Shown: positions 17,230-26,613, counted from the first letter of the stretch. The stretch: DNA of 64,000 nucleotides from Bacteroidales bacterium (GCA_015060975.1 SUXI01000004.1:62001-126000), one strand, 5' to 3'. The notes: generated by a model not told the origin, from the sequence alone. Numbers and translations are program-made.

Positions 17230-18711
17230 TTAATAACTTCTAGCAAATATAACTCGTTGTTTAGACGGTTTACCTGTTACCATGCATTTTCCTGGAGTTT
17301 TATCTCCATCTAATGGTATGCAGCGAATTGTTGCCTTTGTTTCTTCTTTGATTTTATCTTCAGTTTCAGGTGTACCATCCCAATGTGCAAGTATAAATCC
17401 ACCTTCTTCTATTTTTTCTTTGAAATCTTCATAAGTATCAACTTGAATAGTCTTTGCTTCTCTATGAGCTAAAGCCTTCGCAAAGATATTTTCCTGAATA
17501 TCATCAAGTAATTTTTTTACAAATGACGATATGCCTTCTAGTTGTTCTACACTTTTTTCGAGTTTATCTCGACGCATTACTTCAATAGTTCCATTTTCAA
17601 TATCTCGAGCTCCTATTGCCAATCTTACCGGAACACCTTTTAATTCATACTCGGCAAACTTAAATCCAGGTCTTTTATTATCAGCATCATCATACTTAAC
17701 ACTAATGCCATATTGTTTAAGCTCTGCAACGATAGGCTCTATTGTTTTTGATATTAAGTCTAATTGCTCGGCATTTTTATATATTGGGACTATCACAACT
17801 TGTATTGGAGCTAATTGTGGTGGTAAAACCAATCCATTATCATCTGAATGTGTCATTATTAAAGCACCCATAAGGCGAGTCGAAACGCCCCATGATGTTG
17901 CCCACACATATTCTAATTCATTATTTTTATTTAAAAATTTCACATCAAAGGCTTTTGCAAAATTCTGACCTAAAAAGTGAGATGTTCCTGATTGTAAAGC
18001 CTTCCCATCTTGCATCATTGCTTCAATAGTATATGTATCAAGCGCCCCGGCAAAACGTTCATTCGCCGATTTTACACCCTTTATTACAGGTACAGCCATA
18101 TATTTCTCGGCAAATTCAGCATATACATTAAGCATCTTAACTGCTTCTTCCAATGCCTCCTCTTTCGTCGCATGAGCCGTATGTCCTTCTTGCCATAAAA
18201 ATTCAGCCGTTCTCAGAAACATTCTCGTCCTCATTTCCCAACGCAACACATTTGCCCATTGGTTACATAAGATTGGCAAATCTCTATGGCTTTGAATCCA
18301 ATTCTTGTATGTATTCCAAATAATTGTCTCAGATGTTGGCCGAATTATCAGTTCTTCTTCCAATTTTGCCTCAGGATCAACAACAACACCTTTGCCTTCT
18401 GTCGAATTTTTCAATCTATAATGAGTTACTACGGCACACTCTTTGGCAAAACCTTCAACATGGTCAGCTTCTCTACTTAAAAATGATTTGGGGATTAACA
18501 ATGGGAAATATGCATTAACGTGTCCGGTTTCCTTAAACATTTTATCTAATTGTTGCTGCATTTTTTCCCAAATAGCATAACCATAAGGTTTAATAACCAT
18601 GCAACCTCTAACAGCCGATTGTTCAGCCAAATCTGCTTTTATAACCAAGTCATTGTACCATTGAGAGTAATTTACCTCTCGTTTTGTTAGTTCTTTTAAT
18701 TCTTTAGCCAT
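17230..18711 (-). CDS. proS: Prolyl-tRNA synthetase (ProS type 3, archaeal/eukaryotic-like)
   Basis: 493 residues. The short form without the YbaK-like editing insertion is seen: class II motif 1 near [14 protein letters not shown], motif 2 with [25 protein letters not shown], and motif 3 in [14 protein letters not shown]. An anticodon-binding domain (about 290-400) and a C-terminal zinc-binding-like region ending in [11 protein letters not shown] follow. The C-terminal Tyr end is typical of type 3 enzymes, which are usual in Bacteroidetes. It charges tRNA-Pro in the cytoplasm. It is a single-gene unit with a -7 promoter element upstream and a hairpin terminator downstream. Confidence 0.97.
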   Translation of the reverse strand: MAKELKELTKREVNYSQWYNDLVIKADLAEQSAVRGCMVIKPYGYAIWEKMQQQLDKMFKETGHVNAYFPLLIPKSFLSREADHVEGFAKECAVVTHYRLKNSTEGKGVVVDPEAKLEEELIIRPTSETIIWNTYKNWIQSHRDLPILCNQWANVLRWEMRTRMFLRTAEFLWQEGHTAHATKEEALEEAVKMLNVYAEFAEKYMAVPVIKGVKSANERFAGALDTYTIEAMMQDGKALQSGTSHFLGQNFAKAFDVKFLNKNNELEYVWATSWGVSTRLMGALIMTHSDDNGLVLPPQLAPIQVVIVPIYKNAEQLDLISKTIEPIVAELKQYGISVKYDDADNKRPGFKFAEYELKGVPVRLAIGARDIENGTIEVMRRDKLEKSVEQLEGISSFVKKLLDDIQENIFAKALAHREAKTIQVDTYEDFKEKIEEGGFILAHWDGTPETEDKIKEETKATIRCIPLDGDKTPGKCMVTGKPSKQRVIFARSY

Positions 18712-18734
18712 TATTTATTTGAATTTTATTTTTG

Positions 18735-18742
18735 CAAAATTA
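18735..18742 (-). promoter_or_regulatory. -7 promoter element of proS
   Basis: TAATTTTG on the minus strand, 24 bases before the proS ATG, matches TAnnTTTG. The -33 element is not clear. Confidence 0.5.
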
Positions 18743-18774
18743 CTTATTATATCCAATATTATCACATAAATGAC

Positions 18775-19434
18775 CTATAATTTTTTTTCATCAGCAAGCT
18801 CTAACATCGTTTTTCCAGGGACTATAAATATTTCTAATCGTCGATTTTTTTCTCTGCCATAAGAAGATTTGTCCGATGTTATAGGATAAGCATTTCCCAT
18901 TGAATATGGTATCACATCGTTAGCATTTGCCGTTTTTGAAGACAACCAATCAATTAAATACAGAACTCGTTCATAAGTTAAAATGTCGGCGTTTTCACTA
19001 TTTAATGTATCATCGTGATGAACTGCGAGAATCATCCTATACATTTCTTTTATTTTGAGATATTGAATCAATGGACATAAGCATTCCTCGCCACTTTTTT
19101 TAATGTAGTTGTACATATTTGTACGAAATAAGCTATCAATAGGGATTGTTATCATCAACACCTCATTATTTCTTATTAGCTTAATGCTATATCCTTTCGA
19201 CTTTAAATATTCATATTGAGTTTTAATGTGTTGGGATATCTGTGATTGCATTTGTTGTGGTACAATAGGATAATTCACATTTTCTTCTATTGCCAAGTCC
19301 CACACATCAATACCATCAATAGAATCTATATCAATAGTTAAATCCAATGCAAATGATTCATGAGGAATCAATAACACAACAAAATTTATACACCAAATCA
19401 CATATTGGTTAAAAATCATCCAAAGATTTCTCAT
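18775..19434 (-). CDS. OmpA-like domain protein, exported
   Basis: 219 residues from the ATG at 19434; a second ATG at 19419 would also keep the signal peptide. The N-terminal hydrophobic segment (IWCINFVVLLIP, then ESFA) fits a signal peptide. The C-terminal half resembles an OmpA/MotB peptidoglycan-binding domain: an ILTYERVLYLIDWLS segment, a YPITSDKSSYGREKNRR segment with the double Arg expected of the family, and LEIFIVP. The middle is not recognised. The start overlaps the end of the preceding small gene by 26 bp. It probably sits in the envelope and touches peptidoglycan; the assignment rests on the last 90 residues. Confidence 0.65.
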   Translation of the reverse strand: MRNLWMIFNQYVIWCINFVVLLIPHESFALDLTIDIDSIDGIDVWDLAIEENVNYPIVPQQMQSQISQHIKTQYEYLKSKGYSIKLIRNNEVLMITIPIDSLFRTNMYNYIKKSGEECLCPLIQYLKIKEMYRMILAVHHDDTLNSENADILTYERVLYLIDWLSSKTANANDVIPYSMGNAYPITSDKSSYGREKNRRLEIFIVPGKTMLELADEKKL

Positions 19435-19699
19435 AAGCGAGTTCTGCAAGCACTATTTTCTCAACTATATCAGTCTTAAGATTTAACCATTTGTTTTTAG
19501 TTACCATTAATTGCACATAAGACAATAATTTACTTATTTCGACATCATCTTCTTCTATATTTGCTGAAATTTCCAGCAAATCATTATCCTCATAAAAATC
19601 CCATATAATATCAATAATATCTAAAATGTCATCAGAAGATATTATAACGTCTAAACAATTCTGTATAAATTCGATTGCTTTATCTTCATCAAATTCCAT
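19409..19699 (-). CDS. Small acidic protein of unknown function
   Basis: 96 residues from the ATG at 19699, 2 bp after rimM. I do not recognise the family. About 30% of residues are Asp or Glu, and the sequence is Leu/Ile-rich and almost free of Gly and Pro, so it is probably an all-helical cytoplasmic protein. No Cys pair, nucleotide motif or signal peptide is visible. Its tight position between rimM and the OmpA-like gene, with overlap into the latter, supports that it is real. Its helical acidic nature and position next to rimM might suggest a ribosome or RNA-binding partner role, but that is a guess. Confidence 0.6.
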   Translation of the reverse strand: MEFDEDKAIEFIQNCLDVIISSDDILDIIDIIWDFYEDNDLLEISANIEEDDVEISKLLSYVQLMVTKNKWLNLKTDIVEKIVLAELAYEKSLDDF

Positions 19700-19701
19700 A
19701 A

Positions 19702-20232
19702 TCAATTCAAATCCATAAGACCTATTGGCAAATCCATCGTCAATATTTTATTCGTTTTGTCTATATTTATAATAAACTCCTCTACAATTGGTATTAATAA
19801 TTCTTTGTCGCTTAAATCATTAACTATAAATAATGGATTCTCGGTACTATTATCATAATTAACTACTTGTCCGACAATAATATTGTTCTCTATAGCTATA
19901 GAATATCCAATTAGTTCATCAAGATATATCATATCTGATAAATTTTCATCTACTTCATCAGATAATTCTATATTTAATGCATATAATTCTTTCCCTGAAA
20001 ACAAATCTACATCTTCATCACTATCAATTCCCTCAAATTTCAACAAAAAAGTATTAAGTCCTTTTTCTCTATAACTTTCCATAAAAAAAGGCACAAATAT
20101 ACCATCAATATCCATAATTAGACATGATAAATCTTCAATATTCACAACCTCTATAGATGCCGATATTTCTCCTTTTATTCCATGAGGCTTGAAGCACTTA
20201 CCAATGTAGCTTATTTCTTTAGATGTAATCAT
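19702..20232 (-). CDS. rimM: Ribosome maturation factor RimM
   Basis: 176 residues, the usual RimM length. The N-terminal domain opens with YIGKCFKPHGIKGEISA, matching the GRIxxxHGxxGEV-type signature. The C-terminal PRC-barrel part has DELIGYSIAIENNIIVGQV and ends in IDKTNKILTMDLPIGLMDLN. RimM binds S19 and helps assemble the 30S head. It is unusually acidic. The ATG overlaps the DUF4290 stop in an ATGA, so translation is coupled. The usual trmD-rplS neighbours are absent, as is common in Bacteroidetes, where rimM sits beside DUF4290. Confidence 0.93.
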   Translation of the reverse strand: MITSKEISYIGKCFKPHGIKGEISASIEVVNIEDLSCLIMDIDGIFVPFFMESYREKGLNTFLLKFEGIDSDEDVDLFSGKELYALNIELSDEVDENLSDMIYLDELIGYSIAIENNIIVGQVVNYDNSTENPLFIVNDLSDKELLIPIVEEFIINIDKTNKILTMDLPIGLMDLN

Positions 20233-20828
20233 TTGACTTGCCTATTTCTTTTTTTCTTTTTTCCTGAAACATTTGAAACATCTTTAAAATCATGTAAATG
20301 ATAAGTTTCAGGATTAAGATTGATTTTACCTTTTGAATATTCATAAAGGTCTTTAAATACTTTAGCGTCATCAGCACTATCACTATTTTCTGATAATAAC
20401 ATCTTTTTCATGTGATTTGCTATTAACGACACTAATTTATCCTTTTCTTCTCCATCATCGAGAAGAGATGCCTTTACAATCATGAGTTCCATATATTTAC
20501 CATAATGCCGCAATTTAATCGTCCCAGAATGATATTCTAACCTATTTGGAATCTTATTGATATTATCAGCTGTAATCACCTCAAATGGGTAATCAATATC
20601 GAGTTTAAAATCAGACATTATTGCAAGATGATCCCACAATTTATGCCTAAATTCTTCAACATCTCTTAAATTAGGGAATAAATTCCCCATTGTGTTTATA
20701 ATTGAATATGCACATCTTGTTCTTTCTTCTTTATCTGAAATTGACAAACAATGGTTTACCATTTGTTGTATATTTCTACCATATTCAGGCAGAACCAATT
20801 TTTTTAATTGTGTATTATATGTCAACAT
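20229..20828 (-). CDS. DUF4290 protein
   Basis: 199 residues. The N-terminal LTYNTQLKKLVLPEYGRNIQ matches the start of DUF4290, a family found essentially only in Bacteroidetes and usually next to murA and rimM. The body is helical, with a YHSGTIKLRHYGKYMELMI core, and the tail is strongly basic (SGKKKKRNRQVK), which would fit RNA binding. The function is unknown. It heads a unit with rimM, a small acidic gene and an OmpA-like gene, behind a well-formed promoter. murA is not present in this window. Confidence 0.9.
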   Translation of the reverse strand: MLTYNTQLKKLVLPEYGRNIQQMVNHCLSISDKEERTRCAYSIINTMGNLFPNLRDVEEFRHKLWDHLAIMSDFKLDIDYPFEVITADNINKIPNRLEYHSGTIKLRHYGKYMELMIVKASLLDDGEEKDKLVSLIANHMKKMLLSENSDSADDAKVFKDLYEYSKGKINLNPETYHLHDFKDVSNVSGKKKKRNRQVK

Positions 20829-20849
20829 CTCTAATTATAATTTATTTAT

Positions 20850-20879
20850 CAAAATTACAGTAAAAATAATAAATAGCAA
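20850..20879 (-). promoter_or_regulatory. Promoter of the DUF4290-rimM unit
   Basis: On the minus strand TTG (20879-20877), a 19-base spacer and TAATTTTG (20857-20850) fit the Bacteroidota pattern, 21 bases before the ATG. Confidence 0.65.
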
Positions 20880-20914
20880 AATATTATTCAATTTTAGGTA
20901 AATCCAAAATAGAT

Positions 20915-20942
20915 AAGGAGAGCGATTAAAATCGTTCTCCTT
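20915..20942 (-). terminator. Terminator of the tetR-fabH-fabG unit
   Basis: A 12-bp stem with one G-U pair, AAGGAGAGCGAT with ATCGTTCTCCTT around a TAAA loop, begins 29 bases past the fabG stop. On the minus strand it is followed by ATCTATTTTGG. It insulates fabG from the DUF4290 promoter. Confidence 0.75.
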
Positions 20943-20971
20943 ATATTATTTCCATAAAAAATTACAAAAAA

Positions 20972-21718
20972 TTACATATTCATACCTCCATCAACTTGAA
21001 TCACTTGTCCTGTTACATAACTAGACATATCTGATGCTAAAAATACTGCAACATTTGCAATATCTTCAACTTGACCACCTATACGTAACGGTATTTTTTT
21101 TGTCCATTCTTTACGCACCTCGTCAGGAAGAGCGGCTGTCATTGCTGTTTCTATAAATCCGGGAGCTATTGCATTTGCACGTATTCCTCTAGAGCCGACT
21201 TCTTGTGCAATTGATTTCGCCAAAGCAATAAGACCAGCCTTTGATGCGGCATAATTAGCTTGTCCGGCATTTCCATGCACCCCCACAACTGAAGCCATAT
21301 TTATAATATTGCCTGAACGCTGACGCATCATTATTGGCAATGATGCATTTATAAAATTAAATGCGCTTTTTAAATTAACTGCAATAACAGCGTCCCATTG
21401 TTGTTCTGTCATTCGCATCATAAGTCCATCTTTTGTAATTCCCGCATTATTTACAAGAATATCAATCGACCCAAATTCTTTATGAACTTCAGCAACAACC
21501 TCTTTTGTTTGCGCAAAGTCGGCTGCATTTGAAGCATATCCTTTTACTTTAACCCCAAAAGCGGCAATCTCCCGTTCTGTTTCCTTGCCATTTTCATCAA
21601 TAACTAAATCTGTAAATGCGATGTTTGCACCTTCTTGTGCAAACCTTAGCGCAAGTGATTTCCCAATACCACGGGCGGCACCGGTAATAAGCGCTGTTTT
21701 TCCTTCAAGTAATTTCAT
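20972..21718 (-). CDS. fabG: 3-oxoacyl-ACP reductase FabG (SDR)
   Basis: 248 residues. Classical short-chain dehydrogenase marks are all present: TGAARGIGKSLA (NADP-binding TGxxxGxG), NNAG (NNAGIT), the catalytic Ser in NMASVVG, the YAASK pair and an IAPGFIET segment. It ends in VTGQVIQVDGGMNM, the usual FabG end. The reaction is NADPH-dependent reduction of 3-oxoacyl-ACP in fatty acid elongation in the cytoplasm. It is last in a tetR-fabH-like-fabG unit, 19 bp after the ketoacyl synthase, so it probably works on the product of that enzyme. A specialised rather than general FabG role is possible. Confidence 0.95.
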   Translation of the reverse strand: MKLLEGKTALITGAARGIGKSLALRFAQEGANIAFTDLVIDENGKETEREIAAFGVKVKGYASNAADFAQTKEVVAEVHKEFGSIDILVNNAGITKDGLMMRMTEQQWDAVIAVNLKSAFNFINASLPIMMRQRSGNIINMASVVGVHGNAGQANYAASKAGLIALAKSIAQEVGSRGIRANAIAPGFIETAMTAALPDEVRKEWTKKIPLRIGGQVEDIANVAVFLASDMSSYVTGQVIQVDGGMNM

Positions 21719-21737
21719 AATATAATATTTATAAGAG

Positions 21738-22682
21738 TTATATTTTTATCAAAAAAGCTCCACATGAGTATCCACCACCAAAAACAGTAAGACCAACCAT
21801 TTCGCCTTTTTTAAACTTATCTATATTTTGTGAAAATACAATAGCGGCACTTGCAGAACCTGTATTACCTAATTCTTCAATATTATTAATAAATCGATTA
21901 TCTTCCATGCCTAACCGGGTTGCTACATTTGTAACAATACGTTTGTTCGCCTGATGGCATATTATATAATCTAATTGATTTACTGCCATATTTTCCGGAT
22001 TAGTAACTTCCTCTAATGCTTTAATCATGTATTTACAAGCATGAATAAACACATCACGACCATCAGGCATTTCAATCCCGCCTTCTTTTGGTCGCAGCCT
22101 AACACCTTCTGGTCCTTTACTTACATTTCCTAATCCACGAGTATATATATGCAAAATCTCCGGTTCGTCATCTCTTAATTTTTCAGCCGATAAAAAAAAT
22201 GCCACAGCTCCGTCCCCCCATAAATGACCACATTTTGGGTCGCTTTCGTTGCTATAATATGTATTATGCTCAGAACAGACCAACAATGCTTTTTTTGCTT
22301 TTCCCATTGCAAAATAGCCTTCAACTATTTCAAGTCCATTTACAAAAGACGAGCATGCTGATGATGCATATACAGCTTTAATATTACTAATGTCATATTT
22401 TTGCTGAGTTATATGTGCTAATGTTGCAACTGTATCATAAGGAGAGTATGATGCTGATACAATTAAATCAATATCTTTTATATCATAAGGCAAATCTTTT
22501 AAAGCATTTTCTATAGCATTTAATCCCATTGAATTATGACCTTCATTTTCTGCGGCTTTCGACCGAGTGGAAATACCTGTGCGTTTTAAGATCCATTCAT
22601 CTGTAAGTCCGTTAACATTAAGAAAATAGCTGTTTGCCACTCGCTCTTGCGGAATATAAAAACCAGTTGAATTAATATACAT
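21738..22682 (-). CDS. FabH-like 3-oxoacyl-ACP synthase III
   Basis: 314 residues with the KAS III fold. The catalytic triad is visible: Cys in YASSACSSF, His in IICHQANKRI and Asn in ELGNTGSAS. The N-terminal WILKRTGISTR loop and the C-terminal GGGYSCGAFLI end fit the family. KAS III condenses an acyl-CoA with malonyl-ACP to start a chain. It lies 4 bp after a TetR gene and 19 bp before fabG. It may therefore be a secondary, regulated FabH, possibly for a special starter unit; the primary fabH is likely elsewhere (inference). Confidence 0.9.
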   Translation of the reverse strand: MYINSTGFYIPQERVANSYFLNVNGLTDEWILKRTGISTRSKAAENEGHNSMGLNAIENALKDLPYDIKDIDLIVSASYSPYDTVATLAHITQQKYDISNIKAVYASSACSSFVNGLEIVEGYFAMGKAKKALLVCSEHNTYYSNESDPKCGHLWGDGAVAFFLSAEKLRDDEPEILHIYTRGLGNVSKGPEGVRLRPKEGGIEMPDGRDVFIHACKYMIKALEEVTNPENMAVNQLDYIICHQANKRIVTNVATRLGMEDNRFINNIEELGNTGSASAAIVFSQNIDKFKKGEMVGLTVFGGGYSCGAFLIKI

Positions 22683-22686
22683 ATTT

Positions 22687-23271
22687 TTATAGTTTTAATC
22701 CTTTTATAATAAAATCTATTATATTATTAATTAATCGATCTTTGTCAATACCTATTTCTAAAAAATTATCTCTTATGTATGAAAAATCTACGCCTTGAAC
22801 GACCATCAACCTCAATGACTCAAAGTTTTCACATTGATTCTTATCAAAAAAACCAAACAAAATACCTTCTTCAATAATCGCATTTAAAATTTCCCGTTCT
22901 TTTTCTAACGCAAGACGTCTGATTTTTTCCACTCTTTTTATATCCCGCATAATAAAACGTCTTAAAGGATCATTTTGTCCTAAATTTGAATCTTTTATTA
23001 TATCAAATCTCACCTCTAAAAAACGTCTCAATTTCTCTACGGGAGTTATATTTAATGTGATTATTTCTCTTAATTTAGAAACAGACAATTCGCTTTCCTG
23101 CTCAATTACAGCATTATATATCTCTTTCTTATTCTTAAAATAGGTGTAAATCGTGCGACGCCCTTTTTCTGACGCATTGGCTATATCATTCATTGTAGTA
23201 TTCTCGATACCCTTATATGCAAAGAGTTGCCGTGCTACTTCAATTAACTTTTCTCTAGTTTTAATAACCAT
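22687..23271 (-). CDS. TetR/AcrR family transcriptional regulator
   Basis: 194 residues from the ATG at 23271 (MVIKTREKLIEVARQLF). The N-terminal HTH is typical: LFAYKGIENTTMNDIANAS, then GRRTIYTYFKNKKEIY. The remainder is a helical ligand-binding domain with no recognisable ligand. It heads the fabH-fabG unit, 4 bp upstream, so it is probably a lipid-responsive repressor of its own operon. The upstream 160-bp gap shared with dacB has a short inverted GCACA ... TGTGC around 23277-23303, near the start, that could be an operator; this is weak. Confidence 0.88.
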   Translation of the reverse strand: MVIKTREKLIEVARQLFAYKGIENTTMNDIANASEKGRRTIYTYFKNKKEIYNAVIEQESELSVSKLREIITLNITPVEKLRRFLEVRFDIIKDSNLGQNDPLRRFIMRDIKRVEKIRRLALEKEREILNAIIEEGILFGFFDKNQCENFESLRLMVVQGVDFSYIRDNFLEIGIDKDRLINNIIDFIIKGLKL

Positions 23272-23430
23272 ATATTTGCACAAATACAAGTTCAATGTGC
23301 GAAATTACTAAATTTATCTGGATTTTCAATTATGAAAAAGCGATTTTTGACAATAAATCTTACTTTTCGTATAATGAATGAAAAATATTTTTACTAACTT
23401 CGTATCATAAATAATAAAATTATTTTAATT

Positions 23431-24789
23431 ATGATAAATTTTATCAGATTATTTATTTTAAGTCTATTTTGCTTATTTGTTTCAATGCCATTATTAGGCA
23501 AATGTCCTATAAATGTAACAGGAAAAGAAGCAATGAGTATGGGAATATATATCGCAGAAATAAAATCATCTAATACATTAATTGACTATCAAAGCGAGCG
23601 GGTGTATTCTCCCGCTAGTGTCACAAAAGCACTAACTACTGCAACTGCGTTCTCGTTATTACCTCAAAATCTACAACTCGAAACAAAAGTCAATATTTCT
23701 GGAGAGATTGTAAATAAAACATTATATGGTGATTTAATTATATATGCAGTAGGAGATGCGACATTGGAATCAAAACACTTTCCTGAAAATTGTGGTTTTT
23801 GTGACTCCATAATAAATGCAATAAAATCTATCGGAATATCTAAAATTGAAGGTAGATGTTGCTTTATTCCAACAGACTTTAAACAAGATTGTGGAGTAAA
23901 TCCTAATTGGGAGATTGAAGATATTGCATGGGGTTATGGTACTGGGTTATATCCATTCAATTATAAGGATAACGTGTTTTCATTATCAATAAATTCTTCA
24001 ACCGTAACAACATCGCCATTAATCAAAGACCTTATAATAAAAAAAATACCTCTTGGCGAAGACCTTAGTACTATATATATGAGACCTTTTAACTCAAATG
24101 AACTAATCATATTGGGCGATTCTAAACGTAATGTGTCTAATATTTGTTCAACTCCATATCCCGAAGATGTTTTCATTGATGAATTGCTTTCAAAAATGAA
24201 AGATGCTGGCATATGTATAAATCAATCTCATATTGAAAACAGCGAATACCTAAAACAAAGAAATATATATACACACAAATCACCCAAAATAGTTGATATA
24301 TGCAAAAGTTTAATGGTGCGAAGTGACAATTTATTTGCAGAGTCTATTCTCCGTGTTATATCAAAAGGCAATCCAATAAATGTAGCCATTGACACAGAAT
24401 TAAATTATTGGAAAAACAAAGGGTTAAACACAAATTTTATTACGATTAGAGATGGAAGTGGATTATCACGAACGAATCGTTTATCTCCTCGATTTGTCGC
24501 TCAGGTGCTAACATTCATGGCTAAAAGTGATTATAGTAATGAATACATCAATTGCTTCCCAAAGTCTGGGAAAGATGGCACGCTCGCTAACTTTTTAAAA
24601 GGCACTCGTTTAGAAGGGAAATTAGCCCTAAAAACAGGAAGCATGAATGGTGTGCAATGCTACGCCGGATATAAATTGGATGAAAATTCAGAGCCAACTC
24701 ATGTTATAGTGATAATGGTAAATCATTTCTTTTGTCCACGACGAGAATTGCGTTGTGCTATCGAGAATCTATTGTTAAATGTATTATGA
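23431..24789 (+). CDS. dacB: D-alanyl-D-alanine carboxypeptidase/endopeptidase (PBP4, family S13)
   Basis: 452 residues. After a signal peptide (about 1-22) the penicillin-binding motifs appear in order: SxxK in SPASVTKALTT (about 62-72), SxN in MVRSDNLFAES, and KTG in LALKTGSMNGVQ. The long insertion between the first two motifs is the mark of PBP4. It trims or opens peptide crosslinks of peptidoglycan in the periplasm and is the target of beta-lactams. It is divergent from the tetR unit; a TAACTTCG near 23395 is a one-mismatch -7 element. Confidence 0.95.
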   Translation: MINFIRLFILSLFCLFVSMPLLGKCPINVTGKEAMSMGIYIAEIKSSNTLIDYQSERVYSPASVTKALTTATAFSLLPQNLQLETKVNISGEIVNKTLYGDLIIYAVGDATLESKHFPENCGFCDSIINAIKSIGISKIEGRCCFIPTDFKQDCGVNPNWEIEDIAWGYGTGLYPFNYKDNVFSLSINSSTVTTSPLIKDLIIKKIPLGEDLSTIYMRPFNSNELIILGDSKRNVSNICSTPYPEDVFIDELLSKMKDAGICINQSHIENSEYLKQRNIYTHKSPKIVDICKSLMVRSDNLFAESILRVISKGNPINVAIDTELNYWKNKGLNTNFITIRDGSGLSRTNRLSPRFVAQVLTFMAKSDYSNEYINCFPKSGKDGTLANFLKGTRLEGKLALKTGSMNGVQCYAGYKLDENSEPTHVIVIMVNHFFCPRRELRCAIENLLLNVL

Positions 24790-24853
24790 TTTCATTTATA
24801 ATGAATCGTTAACCCAATAAATCTTTTATGTAGTTTTTTTGATAAATGAAGTT

Positions 24854-25567
24854 ATGAGCGGAAAATTATATATTGTTCCAACACCCATCGGGAATCTTGA
24901 AGATATGACTCCAAGAGCTATTAGTGTATTAAAAAATTGCAACTTAATATTAGCAGAAGACACTCGCACAAGCAATGTGCTAATGAAACATTTTGGCATA
25001 AATACCCCTATGATTAGCCATCATAAATTTAATGAGCATAGTTCTATTGAGAATATAACAAAAAAGTTGATTGCAGGAGAGTCTATTGCTCTTATTTCCG
25101 ACGCTGGAACTCCCGCAATATCCGACCCCGGGTTCTTATTATCAAGAGAATGCCGCCGGTTGAATATACAAGTAGAGACTTTACCTGGTTCCACAGCGTT
25201 TGTTCCTGCATTGGTTAACTCTGGATTACCATGTGAAAGATTTTGTTTTGAAGGTTTTTTGCCACTAAAAAAAGGCAGAACAACGCGCTTGAAAGAGTTG
25301 GGTTCAGAGCCTCGCACATTCATAATATATGAATCACCATTGAGAATTGTTAAAACACTCCAGAATCTCATTGAATATTGCGGTATTGATCGAGAAGCTT
25401 CTATATCTCGTGAAATTTCCAAAATTCATGAAACAACTATACGAGGCACATTAGGAGAACTTGCAGATTATTTTTCAAAAAACCAAGCTAAAGGAGAAAT
25501 CGTTATAATTGTAAATGGCTATAGAGAAGTACAAAAAGATAAAACTCATAAAAACAAATTTAAATAA
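24854..25567 (+). CDS. rsmI: 16S rRNA (cytidine-1402-2'-O) methyltransferase RsmI
   Basis: 237 residues from the ATG at 24854 (MSGKLYIVPTPIGN); a TTG at 24839 is less likely. The tetrapyrrole-methylase fold is shown by the VPTPIGNLEDMTPRA opening, AEDTRTS, the SDAGTPAISDPG SAM-binding loop and LPGSTAFVPAL. It modifies the decoding centre of 16S rRNA with S-adenosylmethionine. It lies 64 bp after dacB, with no terminator seen between, so shared transcription is possible. The C-terminal tail is Lys-rich, as often seen in the family. Confidence 0.95.
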   Translation: MSGKLYIVPTPIGNLEDMTPRAISVLKNCNLILAEDTRTSNVLMKHFGINTPMISHHKFNEHSSIENITKKLIAGESIALISDAGTPAISDPGFLLSRECRRLNIQVETLPGSTAFVPALVNSGLPCERFCFEGFLPLKKGRTTRLKELGSEPRTFIIYESPLRIVKTLQNLIEYCGIDREASISREISKIHETTIRGTLGELADYFSKNQAKGEIVIIVNGYREVQKDKTHKNKFK

Positions 25568-25590
25568 TTAATCAATTAAAAGTTAAATTT

Positions 25591-26466
25591 ATGAAGAATT
25601 TTTCATCACTATTGTTATTTGGAACATTATTATTATGTTCATGTGGACAAGAGAAAACGGGCAATGAAATCCCCGTAGAAATTATTAATGCCGACAAAGA
25701 GGCTTTAGCCCAAGCAATCGCAGATCGCGATAGTTTATTTGTTTTAGTTAATGAAATCACTGGCGACATGTCTCAAATCAAGGAATTAGAAAAAATACTT
25801 GCAATTAACAACTCTTTAGAAACAGAGTCGTCATCACAACGAGAGCAAATAAAAAACGACATAGAAGCTATAAAATTAACACTACAACAACGCAGAGAAA
25901 AGCTTGATCAATTAGAGAAAAAACTTAAGATGTCAAAATTATCTAATTCCAAATTAGAAAAAACGATCGCAACACTAAGTGCACAAATTGATAGTCAAAA
26001 CGTTGAAATTGAGACATTAACTACAAAATTATTCCATGCTAAAGGTGAAATTGTGAAACTAGAACAGGATAATGACTCGTTAAGCCAAACAATTCAAAAT
26101 GTATCATCTCAAAAAGCACAGGTTGAAGAAATTGCAAACCAAGCAATTTCAAACATTAACGAATTAAATAAGTGCTATTATGCAATTGGAAGTAAAAAAG
26201 AATTAAAAAATAAGAATATACTCGAGAGTGGTTTTTTAAAGAAAACAAAAGTATTGGAAAATGAATTTGATGACAAATTCTTTAGCACTGCAGATAGACG
26301 AACATTAAATACTATAAATCTTCATTCAAAAAAAGCGAAAATATTAACAAACCATCCAGAAAACTCTTATTTAATAGAAGATCATAATGGTCAAAAGATA
26401 TTAAAAATAAAGGATAGGGATGCGTTTTGGAATTTATCTAATTATTTAGTAATTCAAATAGATTAA
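25591..26466 (+). CDS. Coiled-coil lipoprotein of unknown function
   Basis: 291 residues. A lipoprotein signal peptide ends in LLLCSCG with the lipobox Cys at about 18. Residues about 45-190 are a long heptad-rich coiled coil (REKLDQLEKKLKMSKLS). The C-terminal about 90 residues form a small globular region ending in an ILKIKDRDAFWNLSNYLVIQ stretch. Similar proteins occur across Bacteroidales without known function. It sits 23 bp after rsmI and is closed by a strong terminator, so it may be cotranscribed with rsmI. It is likely attached to the inner or outer membrane, facing the periplasm; the sorting is not clear. Confidence 0.75.
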   Translation: MKNFSSLLLFGTLLLCSCGQEKTGNEIPVEIINADKEALAQAIADRDSLFVLVNEITGDMSQIKELEKILAINNSLETESSSQREQIKNDIEAIKLTLQQRREKLDQLEKKLKMSKLSNSKLEKTIATLSAQIDSQNVEIETLTTKLFHAKGEIVKLEQDNDSLSQTIQNVSSQKAQVEEIANQAISNINELNKCYYAIGSKKELKNKNILESGFLKKTKVLENEFDDKFFSTADRRTLNTINLHSKKAKILTNHPENSYLIEDHNGQKILKIKDRDAFWNLSNYLVIQID

Positions 26467-26491
26467 TCCATTATTTATAATTTACATAGCA

Positions 26492-26529
26492 ACACCTCTA
26501 TGGACATAAACTATAGAGGTGTATTTTTT
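26492..26529 (+). terminator. Rho-independent terminator after the coiled-coil lipoprotein gene
   Basis: A 10-bp perfect stem ACACCTCTAT/ATAGAGGTGT, with an 11-base loop, is followed by ATTTTTTA. It lies 26 bases past the stop and upstream of the ftsY promoter. Confidence 0.9.
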
Positions 26530-26580
26530 ATACAGAAAACAATAAAAACGATATAAATAAAACTTTATCAACACGGCAAA

Positions 26581-26613
26581 TTGATGTTATCTAAGTAAAT
26601 TTTGTTACCTTTG
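26581..26613 (+). promoter_or_regulatory. Promoter of ftsY-rimO(-menF)
   Basis: TTG (26581-26583), a 22-base spacer and TACCTTTG (26606-26613) fit the Bacteroidota pattern, 24 bases before the ftsY ATG at 26638. The position of the -7 box also excludes an upstream TTG at 26602 as the start of ftsY. Confidence 0.65.
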
